Source: Mytilisepta virgata
Lineage: Eukaryota > Mollusca > Bivalvia > Mytilida > Mytilidae
NCBI GenBank assembly: GCA_028015205.1
Contig: CM051521.1
Span: 72,276,314 to 72,340,313, forward strand
Direction: 5' to 3'
Length of the DNA: 64,000 nucleotides
Part shown: positions 36,401-51,400 of the stretch, piece by piece
Layout: each line of letters opens with the position of its first letter
Numbering within the stretch: the first letter of the stretch is position 1
The notes under the pieces: generated by a model
Seen by the model: the letters and a program-made list of their open reading frames with translations, nothing else
Told to the model about the DNA's origin: nothing
Databases searched by the model: none
Translations under genes and position numbers: made by a program

Positions 36401-39400
36401 GTCAAAATCAAGAAATCTGGCAAATTCCGGAAACTTTCAGGCATGCAGATGGACTGAGGAAGGATGCCAGCTGATAGAAAAAATTTGGTCCATGTGAGGT
36501 AAACATTTGTGGTGAGCATGCCTCTCTTGAATTTCAAGGTCTTGTATGGATAGGTTTTGTCTGTTTATACCTATTTAGAATTTCATGAAATATTTTCAAT
36601 TCCCTATTTAAGTTGAAAATATACAAAAATAAGCTGGAAAACATTGTATCAAAGAATTTTATTTTTGTTCGTTTTGGCAATACAGTATATCGAAAAGTCA
36701 TTGGGATTCTCATGGGTACAAACTGTCCTTCTTTTACTGCCGACTTATATTTACATTGATATGAACAGAATTTTATGAAAATCTCCTTAAAGGTGAAATA
36801 CATATTCATGATAAGTTAATTGATATTTTTAACAACAATTCAGGTATCCTGATAATGAACTAACTGTTGATAGCCCTGAGATTTTAGTATATTACAAAAG
36901 ACATTTACTGGTATCATAAAGGACTACAACCGAACACAGCTCATATGAATAGCAAATGTTATCCTTTCACAAATCTCAGCATAAATATCGAAAACAGGAG
37001 CATATATACAAACATTTCTGATAAAAGTAAAGACTGAAATTTTCAAAATGATTGTATTATCAATAAACAGCAAACCAGATTTTCATGTTTCACTGTTTGG
37101 AGCTGCCTACCTGAACAGCCATATGCTTGCCGCAATCGCCAAACAAATTATTTTTTGTAGGAAAATCTTGTTGCTTCAATATTTTTTCTGCAGTTTTCTG
37201 TGCTCTATTGTTTAATTTCTACATAAAATGTCAAACAACAATTGCGATGCTGTTTGACATACCCTGGTAAGCAAGTTTAATTTCAACCAGAGGCTCCATG
37301 GAGCCTGAATCACTCACCTGGATTTTATGCGACAACAACTGACAATGCACTCCTAGATAAGATATGTAAAGAATTCTTCCAGTGTCCAATGTTAAAAATG
37401 TTAAGCTAAGTCCAGCTGTAGCAGCTAGCTTCGATTCCGATCGGCATGAAAACATAACTTTTGTAGCAGACATTTATCCAAGGATCTTAATGCAACAAAA
37501 ACATTTCAATTGGCTTAGTATTTTCTGACAAGAAGAGCTTTGTACAAATTACCCCATAGGGTCCAATGTAAAATTAATCCGGATGTGGTGACCATCTTGA
37601 ATTTCAGATCGGCTTAAAAAAACATAACTAATGTAGAGGTTCATCCAATGCTTGTTCATACATAGAAATATTTCAATTTGCTTGGTAGTTTCTGTACAAA
37701 TTTCCCATAGCGTTCAATATTAAACTAAGTTTGCTGTGACAGCCATATTGAATTTCCGATAGGCACAAAAAACATACCTTTTGTAGAGGTTCATCCAATG
37801 CTTGTTACTACATAAAAATATTTCAATTTGCTTGGTAGTTTCTGACAAAAACAATTTTGTACAAATTTCCCATAGCGTTCAATGTTAAACTAAGTCTGGC
37901 TGTGACAGCCATATTGAATTTCCGATGGGCACAAAAAACATACCTTTTGTAGAGGTTCATCCAATGCTTGTTCATACATAAAAGTATTTCAATAGTTTTT
38001 GACAAGAGGACCTTTGTACAAATTTCCCACTGGGTTCAATGTTTAACCAAGTCTGGCTGTAGTGGCCATATTGAATTTCTGATCGACACAAAAAACATAA
38101 ATTTTGTAGAGGTTCATCCAAGGATCATTCATACAACAAATCAATTCAATTGGCTCAGTAGTTTCTGACAAGAGCTTTGTACAAATTTCCCCACTGGGTC
38201 TAATGTTAATCTATGCCTGACTGTGGCGGCAGTCTTGAATTTCTGATCGGTAACAAAAAACATATCTTTTGAAGATAAGTGCAATCAAAATGAATTATCT
38301 GTTGCTGGTAGCCATGTTGAATATCCAATCGGCACAATGAACATGTTTTGTACAGAACCATCCAATTAACATTCCTGCAAAGTTTGGTTCGATTCTGACT
38401 GGTTTTCAGAGAAGAGGATGAAAATGTAAAATATGGATGGACGATGGACATAAAGTGATGTTAAAAGCTCGGAGCTACATGGCGTTTTAGGCTTGGTGAG
38501 CTAAAAACTTGGAAACATTGGCCCAAATGTTTTTCAAACTCAAGCAAATTGATTTACATGACGTTAATTGGATTCTAACCATGTTCTGTAATAAGTTTGG
38601 TATCAATAAAAGTTGGTCCTTGTTCAGCTATGACACATTTCTTCCAGCAGCATTCTTCTTTTACTGTTTGGTATAAAGGAAGACATCCACCCTTGTACTC
38701 ACAACCTGTTAACAATAGAAGTAATGGATTAACATGAACTGTTAACAATAGAAACAATGGATTAATATAAACTGTTAACAATAAAACTCATGGATTAACA
38801 TACATTATTACAGACCAAACTGCCTATTCAATTGTACAGGTGATTTTTGTTTCAAATTTTGTGATAATTTTTAATATGGAGAATCAAATGACTGAAAAAA
38901 ATTAGGGGGTCACTGAACTTGCTTTGTCTCCATATCAACTTTGATTTCGTGTGTTTTCTCTATATTGCTGATCTGTGGTACTTATTAGAAATAAAAATGT
39001 ATTCTTAAAATATCTGCAACACAGACACAATTTTTTGACAAGATGAACACATTCAATTCTTAGTTATAGGTGCTAATTTGTTCGATATATTTAGTTTTGA
39101 TTATAAACCTGAGGCTCCTAGGAGCCTGTATGGCTCACATGGTTTACAAATAGTGTGGATTCATTAATATTCGTTGTATACCAATTTTCATGGTTTTCGT
39201 GGGTCCCAGTAAACCACGAATTTAAATATCCAACAAAAAATAATATTTATTTTCAGCTTAAATGCACTGAAGTTTGAAACCACGGAGTTTTGATATACCT
39301 ATGAACAATTGCATTTTTACAGCATGTACTTGGATACTGACATGTGATGAGTCAGCTATATCCATAGAGGACATAGTGTTTAGTGTAATTCTGTCTTTGG

Positions 39401-42400
39401 TAACATATAAACGCTCAAAAAAATTTCTTTAAAAATATCTTGACTGTGTAAATTGTCGCGAAATTCACTTCCGGTTTTTTTATTCAAACATTCAAGAAAA
39501 ATTTTAATCTTAAGTAGGCCTAAACAATACAGACTTTCTCATAAATTACAGTAAAACAACTTGTCAAAAGATAACAAAGCAGACATTAATCGGATTAAAG
39601 ATATGTATGTATATGCCCCGAGGTATTTGGTGACAAGTGATTGCTATTTTGTTAATTCATATTTCACACCTAATTAGCCTAACAAGTAAATAATTACGTT
39701 AATCTTGTTAAATTCATGACAAATGTGAAGAATCTGTTTGTTAGACTTTTGTTTCATAAGAGCTTAAAATCAGTACTTTACTGTACAATATAAAAGTCTG
39801 ATCGGCACGTTTTGTCGCAGTATTTTCATGATATTTTCATGATATCTGATGTGCCAAGCCACGAATTTCAGTATTTTAACAACTTTTTAATTTTTTTTTC
39901 TAAGCCAGCAATCCATGAATTTACGTATCCCACGAAATGCCTTTTTTTTCTCTATCCACGAAAATAAATGAATCCACAGTAGCCCAAAAAATCTCATTTA
40001 ATGACTAGCCTGTCTATTTTGCCCTTTGAAGATGAAATGATTATTCTTTGTAGAAGACCTCACTACAAATTTCCAATGGCAATGTTTTAGCCATATCAAG
40101 AAGATTTGAGAATGATTTTTGTCAGATCAAGTCAAGAAGAGGGATCTTGGTTGAAGATCTCAATAAAATCACTTGTATCAAGTTACAAATCATTTGTTCT
40201 TGCAGTTTCAGACATAATTCTGACAAAGCACTATCTAAGGACCATTTCTGCCAGGTCTGATTCCAATTGGCTCAGTAGTTTCAGATAAGAAGATTTTTTA
40301 ATGAATTTTCCCATTTGATCCTATGTTAAACTATGTATGGCTGAAGCAGCAATCTTGGTTGACAATTCAGGTCATTGGACAATACTGAAGGAGGACCATT
40401 TAAGAACCATTGCTGCCAAGTCTTGTTCCAATTGGCCCAGTTGTTTCAGATAGAAGATTTTTAAATGAATTCCACATAGGGTCCTATGTTGAGTTTTTTT
40501 TATATCGGCCAATTAGAAACAAGAACTGTCAATGGTGGCCATATTTGTAGTCCGATCAGGACAACATGAGGAAACTTTGTAAAGAACCTCCAATAGATGC
40601 TTCCTGTCAAGTTTCGTTCCATTTGGCCTAGTGGTTCCAGAGGAGAAGATGAAAATGTGAAAAGTTTATGACGGTTGACGACAGACAACAGACGCCAAGT
40701 GATGGCAAAAGCTCACATGGCCTTTGGCCAGGTGAGCTAAAAAGTGAAGACATATTCTGCTATAAAAAATATTCTGAAGTTATTTTTTTTCTTTAGATTT
40801 ACTATACATTTAGAATGTTAGCTGTTGTCTTGATTAATTTTATAAAAATTTGTCTCGTATGTTTTCTTTGTTGTCTATTTTTTCAGTGTAATAGTTGAAT
40901 GTACACAATTTTTCTCCACATGTTATTTAATGATCACGAAGAAGCTTCTGTCAAAGTATGGTTAAAATCCAGGATTGTTTAAGAAAGTAATTAAAGTTTT
41001 AAAAATTTTAAATATAGACTGTATATAATGTTAACTGAGAGAAAAGCTAAGTCCATTTATAAGTAAAATATGGAAAACTGGAAAAAAATTATTACAAAAT
41101 TTTCCTCTGGATACTATCTTTTGATCATGAACAAAGTTCTGTCCAAGTTTGGTAAAAATCCAGTATGGTTTTAAGAAAGTAATTAGTGTTTTAAAAACTT
41201 TAACTGCAGACTGTATATAATGTTAATTGGGACAAAAACAAGTCTATTTATAAGTAAAATACGGAAAAATTGAAAAATTTAGAAATTATAAATAAACAAT
41301 TTTTACTAAAATATTGATGCCAATTTTTACTAAAATATTGATGCCAGTACCATCTATAAAGTATTTCCATTTATTTTGTATCGGTTTATCAAATCAACAG
41401 GGTGGATATTCTGAAGTTTACTGGATTACTTACTACGTTTATTGCTTTCTGACTTTTATAGAAATTTTATATTAATTGTATATTAAACCCGAAAATACCT
41501 ATTTGATTGTTGGAAGTCAAATTCATTATGTACATGTTTGATTTAAGGTTTTCATTTTTATTTGTTCCCAATACAATTTCCTAAAAATCTATATGCTCAG
41601 GCATTATCTTAAAGAACCCTTAGGATTTTTGTGTGAACATATGCAAAAAATAGGAAAAATATTTGGGTTTATAATCTTTGAATGCAATAATTGTGAGGAC
41701 TAAACAAAATTTGAAAGTACAATAAATGATTTTTGCTGCAAGTAATGCATTTAAAAAATAGATCATATTTGTGATATTATATAACTTTTTGCCTGACAAA
41801 AATATCATGGTTTATTTTATAAATATTTTTTTAAAAATTATACTAAAAAAGATGTACTCTGAGCCATTGCTCACTAGTGATACCTCTGCTTTTCAATAAG
41901 GTAAAAAAATAAACGAAGTCATCAAACAGGAAGTTGATGTAGCCTTGATCCGAAAACGTATCCCACAATATGGCGTACCTATAGGATTGTGACAAAATAT
42001 CAACTGGCTGTGATGAGTAGTTGCAGAGAACCAGATTTTTTAAGGAACCTCTGTTCAGAAGTTTTACTATATATGGGAAGAAAATTGTATATGTTTATTC
42101 ATACCATCAAATTATTAAACAAACTATTATTTGCTGGACACATCCAATTTTGGGGGTAAAATGTTTTTCCAAAGCTTTAGTAAATTTTTCTGATGTGTAT
42201 CTTCTGAAAATTTTAAAATTTAATGATACCAAACTAACTTACTTAATTTTATGTTTGTTTTAATTATGATATAAAAATATATATACTTGAAATTAATGAG
42301 AATATCTGATGTATTTACGGGTTATATCTTTTGTCAACTGTCATCAAGCTTATTTTGATAACCATTGAAAATAAACAATATAAATATAAATGAAAAGACC

Positions 42401-45400
42401 TACCAACTTCTGTAGGTACCATTTGACCTTGTTTACATTTGAATTTAACGCAGTCTTGTCCATTAACTCTAGCTCCAGGTCTCACACACTTTTCACCTGT
42501 CTGACATCCTGTAGACAAAAATAAATATAATGTAATAACTACAGGCTTCCAGGAGGCTATATCAATCACATGGATTTCATCTGCCATTCAAACACCATAA
42601 AAGAGAATTAAACATAAATGAAAACAAAGCCTGAAATCTGTGCTTTTTGCTTTTTTTTTCACTACCAGTGAATATCTTGCTATATGATCCTAACCCTGAT
42701 CCCTGACCTTAAGGACCATTCAACCAGATTTGGAATAAACTGAACCCAGGGTTACAACAATAAATTTGTTGATTTTTTTATTTTTAGTTCCAGACCATTG
42801 GAAATAAATTTGATAAGGCACTGCCTAAGGACCAATCAATCAAAATTTGGTTTCAGAATAGAAGATGTCTTAAAAATCTTTTTGTTGATTTTTTATTTTA
42901 AGTAAAAGCAGCAATACTTGTTGGAATTCTGAAGCCCAGGACATAATTTTTATAGGAGACAACTTTGGGCCATGAATTCATCAAAGTCTTGCTTATTTGT
43001 GTCAGGATTTTCATAGATGAAGATTTCTAAATATCTTTTTCTTTATTTTTCTATTTTAATAATGGCAGCCACATTAACAAGAGGACTTGTGTTCACAAGA
43101 TGTCAATGCTGCAATACCCCACAAAAATGGTCAAAGTCCCATAATTCCCATAAAAATTGTCAAATCAAAATGGTGATATAATATGATCAACTACATTTTA
43201 TAGCAAACATATTTCAAAGTTTAAATGTTTTCTGTCAAACAGTCTCAGAGGACTTGCGTTCATAAAATGTCAATATTGTGATAGCCCCCAAAAATAGTCG
43301 AAGTCCCATAACTCCCATAAAAATTGTCAAATCAAAATGGCAATATATTATGATCAACTACATATGATGGCAAACAATATTTTAAAGTTTGAAAGTTTTT
43401 TGTCAAACATTCTCAGAGAACTTGCATTCACAAGATGTAAATGTTGCAATACCCCTTAAAAAATTGTCAAAGTCCCATAACCCCACTAAAATTGTCAAAT
43501 CAAAATGGCGATATAATATGATCAACTACATAAGATGGCAAACAATATTTTAAAGATGAAACTTCATATGTATTTTAAAGGAACCATAATGGACAAATCC
43601 AGACTTAGAAAAGCAGAAAAGATCAGGACAAAAACTAGTGTCAATACACTATAACATGATTAGACTATCAATCATTTCAAGGAGTACAAAATATTCTTAC
43701 TTTTTTAATTTAAAACATTTCTGAACATTAAAATATTAGATTTTCTGAACACATTTTCCTAAAATTAATCAAATGTTTAATAATGCAAATTTTTAAAAAA
43801 TGACAATGAAGGATAATGATAATTTTACACCAATATTTGTCATTGTCAGTTAGCCATACCTCATGGGTATGAAAACCCCCTCTCATATATACAAAAAAGA
43901 TATCACTTTTTTCATATTGATTGTAGATTGAGAAAATTTATTCTTTTATTGATATTTCAAGAAATCCAAATTGCTTTAAGAGTGCAAACAGCAGTTTTTG
44001 TATGAAATTCCAGATTTCCTGTCTAAAAAATTATAAATAACCGGTAGGGAATTTTTATAAGAACTGCACACTTTTTTTTTTTTATACTTTTGAGTATTAT
44101 CGTCTAACCAGTGAACGTTATTCTAGTTGTATAACAATGCCATAAATGTTAAAAGTAAAACATTTTAGAGAATATTAATTAATGGGAGACAACTCCTTAA
44201 GCATCCTGATTATAGCAGTGAGAAAATTCAACATTTTTGTATTGGATAATGTAGCAATTTTGGAAACTTGCAAGAGTACCCCAAAACTACATGTTGTAAA
44301 AATTGAACTGAGAAATGTCTTCTAGTCTTACCTGATACCCTTTCCACAATATCTACATCATTTGTCTCTGGATTGTAGGCACACTTATAACCAAGACAGG
44401 TGTCCTTGTCAAACCATTTGTCGTCTATTTCTTTACAAACTCCATTGAAATTGCAAGCTACAAAATTCACAAAAATGGTATTTTTTTTAATTCAGGCTTG
44501 ATAAAATTCATAGATTCAGGACAATTAATACATTTAACCTCTGCTCATTTAGCATGTTTTGTTGTCTATAAGATGAAATGTTTACATATAGAAACTATTA
44601 CACAATATAAAAACTAAGAAATGTATTGCTTTCTCACTATACCTTCAATTTCATGAACACTTTATTACAATCTAAAGATTTTGTTTACATGGCCTGAAAT
44701 AAAACAATTCATATATACTGACCCATAAATGGTAAATTAATTTAAGATCCACGTATTAGTTTTTTATGACAATTTTTAAAACTCTTCCATAGTGAATTCT
44801 TCATAGATTTTAATATGAATGTCCAGTTTACAGGTTTTGTAAAATTTGATCTATTGGAAAGATAGCATACGTTCAATACTGCAAATACGTATTCTTCTCT
44901 TTGGTTTATCTCACCACTACACATTTGTCTTTAAAAATAAAAGAAGAATGTGTCTGAGGACACAAATGCCCCTGCTCAAGCTGGCTTATAATACTTGAAT
45001 ATAATTTTTGAGAGCAATTTTCCAAGTTATAAAGGGGTATAACTCTAGAAAGGTAAATGACTCACTGTCTGTGTGTTCTGGTTCTTAGCATTATGTATGA
45101 GTTTCATAAAATTTGGATGAGGCAAACTTAGAGTGGGGAAACCAAAATCGGATGGACAGAAGAATGGGCAGTCAAGGGTAACACTTTTCCCCCTTCGCCT
45201 AGCGACGGGGGCATAAAAATTAAAACCTAATTATTCAATAGAAATATACTGCATATAGTTACCCATGTGTACAGGTTGTAGTGCCAGTGAATATGGATCA
45301 CATTGATATTTGTTGCAGTCAAACTCAACAGTACTTCCTGGCATGATACATTCACCATCAAATCCCACACAACCTAAACATATAACACCGTCATTATTAT

Positions 45401-48400
45401 CAGTCTTTAGCTGTTTTGCATATTTGACCATTCTGACATATAAAGCAACTAAGGCATTTCATTTATCTAAACTTTACAGAAATGGGGATATATAAATAGA
45501 GGATATTTTTTACATGTAATTATGTATACAAAATGTGATAAATAGAATTCCTTTTTTTTCAGTCTGAGGTAAATTCCCATCCTTAACACAGGGCAAGCCC
45601 CTTAATGAAATGAACATTATAGCCTGGAAAAACTGAGAAACTCTCCTATTCTATTAAAATAACAACCTCAATTTTTGAGGCTGTCATTATGGTACACTGA
45701 CAAAGAATCAATTAAGGCTTTATGTGTTACAAACATATGACTCGCATGTTATATGAAAATTTTATTTGTCATGTATTTAAATCATAATTTGCATACGGTT
45801 AACAAATTTTGATATTTCTGGTTCATCTCCTATACAATTTCATTATTCACAATATTGGAAAAACATGCTCAAAATAAGTCATTATTTTATTACTTTTATC
45901 CCCTGTGATATTCACTATCAATCAACCAATATAACTGCTACTGCATTACTTTAAAATCTGAAACAATTCTAATATGTATGGACAACTAGGATCATTTACT
46001 ACTCACACTATACGAAGTGCATTCAGACCGTAATGTATTTTTGTGTCATCTTTTTGTTGTCAAGATTTTATTTTTTGTACTTTATTAAGAGCCACATGGA
46101 CCATTTCCAGTAACAATTTTTCATATATTGATGATTTACTATAAATCATGCTTTAGTTTAGGATTGGGAAAATGGGTGAAAAAAAAACATAGAGTCTAAC
46201 TCCATAATCATTTGTCTTTTTGTCTTATGGCTTTCAATTTTAATATATAGGAATTAAAACAAAACATGACAGAGTAATTTCCATTGTCTATTTTATAAAA
46301 AAAATGAAGAGAAATTATGGGAGAAGGAAACAAGGTAGAGAAGATGAGGAAAGCTGCTCAACCTGTCCAACCCTTACTGTTAATAAATATAAATTCATTA
46401 GTTTTAAATTCAAAAAGCCCAATGGTGCCAAATGCTGATGATTTTTTCTTCAATGATAGTGGCCATATTGTTCACAATCTAAGCTTAAGTTTTTTACTAT
46501 TCCTGGCCATAACTATGAATAAGGACCACTTCGCCATATTCTAATCTCAATTGCATCAGTAATTTCAAAGGAGATTATTATTAAATTTTTTTGCTGAATT
46601 TTCTTTTTCTTCTAGTAACAGTGGCCATTTTGGTCCCAGACACAATTTGGAAAAGGGACCTGCTAAGGGTAATTCCATCAAAATTTGGTCTAATTGGCTA
46701 ACAGTTTAAGAGGAGAAGATTTTTAAACATATTCCGCTCCCATAGTCTCAAAGCAAACATAATTTGAATCATCTATAGTTCAACTCGATGAAATCAACAG
46801 AAGTGCGGATGTAAATAGGAAAGGGGAGATAACCAAGAAACTTTCAGAAAAAAACATTTACAGTCCGTGTTATTATGGACTTATCAGTGTTGTATAATGT
46901 TTTTATGATTATCTTTTATGAACATTTCAATTACCATTAAAACAAATGTTACGAAGCGATATACCTCAAGGTATATTTTAACTTATTCAACCCCTGATGT
47001 AGACAAAGTATGGGTTTTAAGATTTTATCTTTATATTATCAATGTTTTTACTTTTTGTAATACTCACTTTTACCTTTTAACTCGTGCTTATATTACTGCC
47101 TTATTACATTTGTATTAAATAATTTGAGATTGGGACTGTAAGTTAACCAATATTTTGGCATCAGCCAATTTTGACTAAAATGTAATAGAATACTATAAGT
47201 TTATATATACCCAATGGGGACTTTCTCAAAATTTCAACTCACTCAAGTTTCGAGTAAATTGAGTTCAAGAGAACCAGAGTAAACTATATGTTTCAATGAT
47301 TTTTCTACTTTTAGTAACAGCCACCATATTGGAATCCCAGACACAAATTTGAAAGAGTATCAGCTAATTACTATTTCAATTAAGTTAAGTCGAATAGTTT
47401 CAGTGGAGATTTAAAATTTGTCTTGGACTTTTCTATTTATGGCAACAGGGGCAATATTTGTCCATGGTCAGGGGACCTCCTGAGGACCATTACACCAGAA
47501 GCCTCAATTAACCCAGTAGTTCAGAAGAGGATTTTTTCGTATTATTTTTTTGCTCATTTTTCAATTTTTAGTAGCAGCAGCCATATTGGTCAAATGTCTG
47601 GACCCCTACATGTATACACAATTTTGAAAGTGAACCAACTTAGGACCATCCCATCAAAGTTAGTCCCAATTGACCCAGTGGTTTCAAAGAAAATTTTTTT
47701 AAAGAAGGTTTAAGTGGCATTACATGTTGAACTAAAAGAAATTCACACACACAAAAAAATTATTATGGTCCATATTGTACACTTCATTAATGTTCAAGCA
47801 GTGACTATTTGAGTATTACATCCGAGAGTATCCCAATCCATATAATATTGATAATTGCTTATTAAATACATGACAGTGAATTAATAAAATTTTCAGAAAA
47901 TATATGAGTCCCATGGTTTGTAAAACATAAAGCCTTCCATGTACGAGATGATGATGAGGTTTTTCAACACTTTATTTGACTTCTAGCATACTTTGTTAAT
48001 CCTTCTCTTAAAGTTGATACATTACATTACCCACAATCCTAAACTTTTCCTGTTTTTACTCTTCTCATACAGTTATGTCCACGGTAAAATTTTATCTGTT
48101 GACTTAGAATGACAATTTCCAGCACTGTATACTTAGATCATCTTCGACAGTTGTACTTACCAAAACTTTCTTCCTTAAACTGACCTCCAGACTGGCAAGT
48201 AAATGTCACACAACCATCTTTAAATGTTTCATATGGTTCATAACATTTACCATCAAGAGCAATACAACCTAAAATGGATTAAGATGGATGATGGAGAATT
48301 ACACACTTAATCTGACGAATCAATTTAAAAATATACTTCTGCAGTACTTCCTGTTTTCAGAATAATCATTATATATACATATATGTATGTACTTATTTCA

Positions 48401-51400
48401 TGGAGAATTTAAAAATTAGTGAAACATTTGTTGTTTTATACCATAATTTCCCCACTGTAATATAACAATGCAGAAAAGTACAATGATCAACAGTGACAAA
48501 TTTAACACCTGACAATTTAGGAAGTGATATCTTATTTTGGCAAATTTAATGCAACATTAATCTATTTTTCATGAAGAATTTGGTAGATTTTCTTTTTTGA
48601 AGTTTTCTAACGAGGGGAAACTGTCATAAGAAAGTAAATTTTCTTTTTCTGAAGAAGTAGAGTATAATTTTAAGATATTCTCATAGTTTCATCAACAATT
48701 TAACTAAGCAATCATTTCTTTCCATGATAGTATTATTAAATGTAGCAATTTTAATAAATTCCAGGTGTCCAACTCAGCAGCGATGTCATTTTGTATTCAC
48801 CAAACTGGAACCACAATAGTGTAGAAATAAATGGAGAAATAGTAAACCAGTTCTCCGATGAAGTATCAAAAACAGTCTCCCTCGAAATGTCTCATGATAC
48901 TTTAATGTATAGAGCAATCAAACTACAAATAGAATTGATTTTAGCATCAAAATTATCCTGTTTATTTCAATTTTGAATAAAAAACAAACAATCAATGTTA
49001 TATTATTCATAATTATATGAAGTTAATATTCTATACCATGCATTTCAATAATTTTGGTCTCTACATAGTTTGATCCTTTCTCAAGCAGTGCACATGTATA
49101 CCAGACACAACCTTCCTGCCAGTGTTCATCTATACCGTAACATTTTCCATTTCTTTCACATCCTGTTATTAAAACATATTTAAAATATGTAAAAATTCAA
49201 CATCATAAAGTGTATTAATAAACATCTGTGCACACAACCCAAAAATCTTCTTTGCAAGCTAATTTTTAATTTCACAGCTTTCTGTAACAAACACTAGTTA
49301 TTTTATAACCTAATAAATACCTTGTTTAAATATAGTTTAATATATATAAGATGAAAATCAGAGATAAATACATTAGTAATCAATGGTCAATCAGTTGTTC
49401 AACAAACACTTTCAAATTAATATACATGTATTTGAGATTAATTTTCAACAATATGTTATATTATATGGTTCTTGCATGAATATTGGTGAATATTATACTG
49501 AGCAGACTTTACACGGCACGAGCTTGCAAATTTGTTCACCTTTACATTATACTTAATCATTGTTAATAGTAGCTCATATCGGCTCGTTTTGCAGATGTTT
49601 GTTTCTTTAGAAAAGCATTTTCAACAACAGACAATTTTCAAGTCAATCTCATTCCCGTCATTTTAATTTCTGCAAATAAGATGCAATAAGTTACACATCA
49701 ATATCGGAAGGCATCTGTTCTTTATGGAAAAAGACTACACTTTGCCTGCAAATACAAGGATTTATTGCGCGATCGTTTTCTATTGAAATTAATAGGAAAA
49801 CAATTATAATTATTTCTCATTTTAGACGCTAAATACCAGCTGCTAAAATAAAACCTGTCAATAATTTACTTTCTTATAGCAATAAATAATATAATCAAAA
49901 CAAAAAAGTTCTGTTACATATTTTCATTAAATAGAGGAAATGTAACCACTAATAAATCTGCTACACAGTACTTTAGTAAATACTCCTGCTTTAAAGGCCT
50001 TAGAGATGAGACAAGTGAATAATTCTGGAAAGAACAATTTTTAAATTGTCTGGGTGTTTTATTAGATTACCTGCTTTAGTGACTTGGAAGTTTCCTTTAG
50101 CATTACATACAAATTTGTTGCACCCTTTTTTTCTTCTCTCTCCCTTGTTGAAACATTCTCCACTTTCACCCTGACAACCTAAATTAAACATTAACCAAAT
50201 ATAATGTAAGAGACACACATTCATATATTAAACCTGAAGGTTTCAAAGATTATTTGTCTGTATACTGGTGTTTTTATAGCTGGAGGATGCCAGAGTAACA
50301 GGCTAGAATCTTCCACAGGAAAACTGGCAACCCCAAGAATTTAGATCAGAGTGTAATAAGCTTCAATCTGAAAACACATCCTACTGGTATATATTGACAC
50401 AGTAGGGATCATTAAAAGAAATGATGAAAGACCTAGACAACTCATTCATAGAGGCCCCAAAATTGTATATGTAGTGTTTAATTTACACATTTTTATAATT
50501 ATTTATTTTTAACAAATGTTCGACTATTATTGTATTAACAGCAATCATAAAGTAATTTATTGGTTATCTAAAAAACAATTACTTCTCTATTAAAAAATTT
50601 TCTTTCAATATCATCTGAATAATCTTAAGTAAAAAATTAATTAAGATTGGTATTTCATAATGCAGTTTTTTATTTTTCTGATCTGATCTTATATGCTTAC
50701 CATACTGTTTCTCTGTTATGAACAAATCTTTCAAATCGTTGTCATACAAACATTGGTATGTAATACATGAAGATGGATCCAACCAGGAGGAGTTAAGGGG
50801 TTTACACTCACCCCAGTTCATACAACCTTAAAATACAAAAAATATACAATGTCTATAGCATAGTGATGGAAAGAAATAATACCCAGTATTAGACATTAAA
50901 AAGCCTTGCTTTCCTGTTTTTGCAATTATCTAGTTGTTAGAGTTTGTGACCACATATAATGTCTAAGTTTTGCGGGTGAATAATTTTTATTTTAATTTCC
51001 TTATTAGTTTCAATATACAGACTTATTCCAAATTTTTATTTAATTTTTTTGAAAACTTTTGTGTTTGTACATGTGCATGAGCCTGCATGCACGTATCAGT
51101 GTGGTGATGACAGTGGAGTATGAACACTGATGATGTTCCATTCAAATGTCAAGGTGACAACAACCCAGTAATTAAATCCACAAAAATACAACGTAACAAA
51201 CCTTCTCCAGTAATAATTAAACCACCACGGCTAGCATCACAGAGATAGTCTGTACATTCATATCTCTTGGTGTCTCCATTACGTAAACATTCTCCTTTCA
51301 AACCTCTACAGCCTAAAAAACAAATTAATGATCTCCTGAATCAAGATTTTGTATATATGTCTGCCTAGCATTTCTACTTTGATTAGTAGATCATATACTT

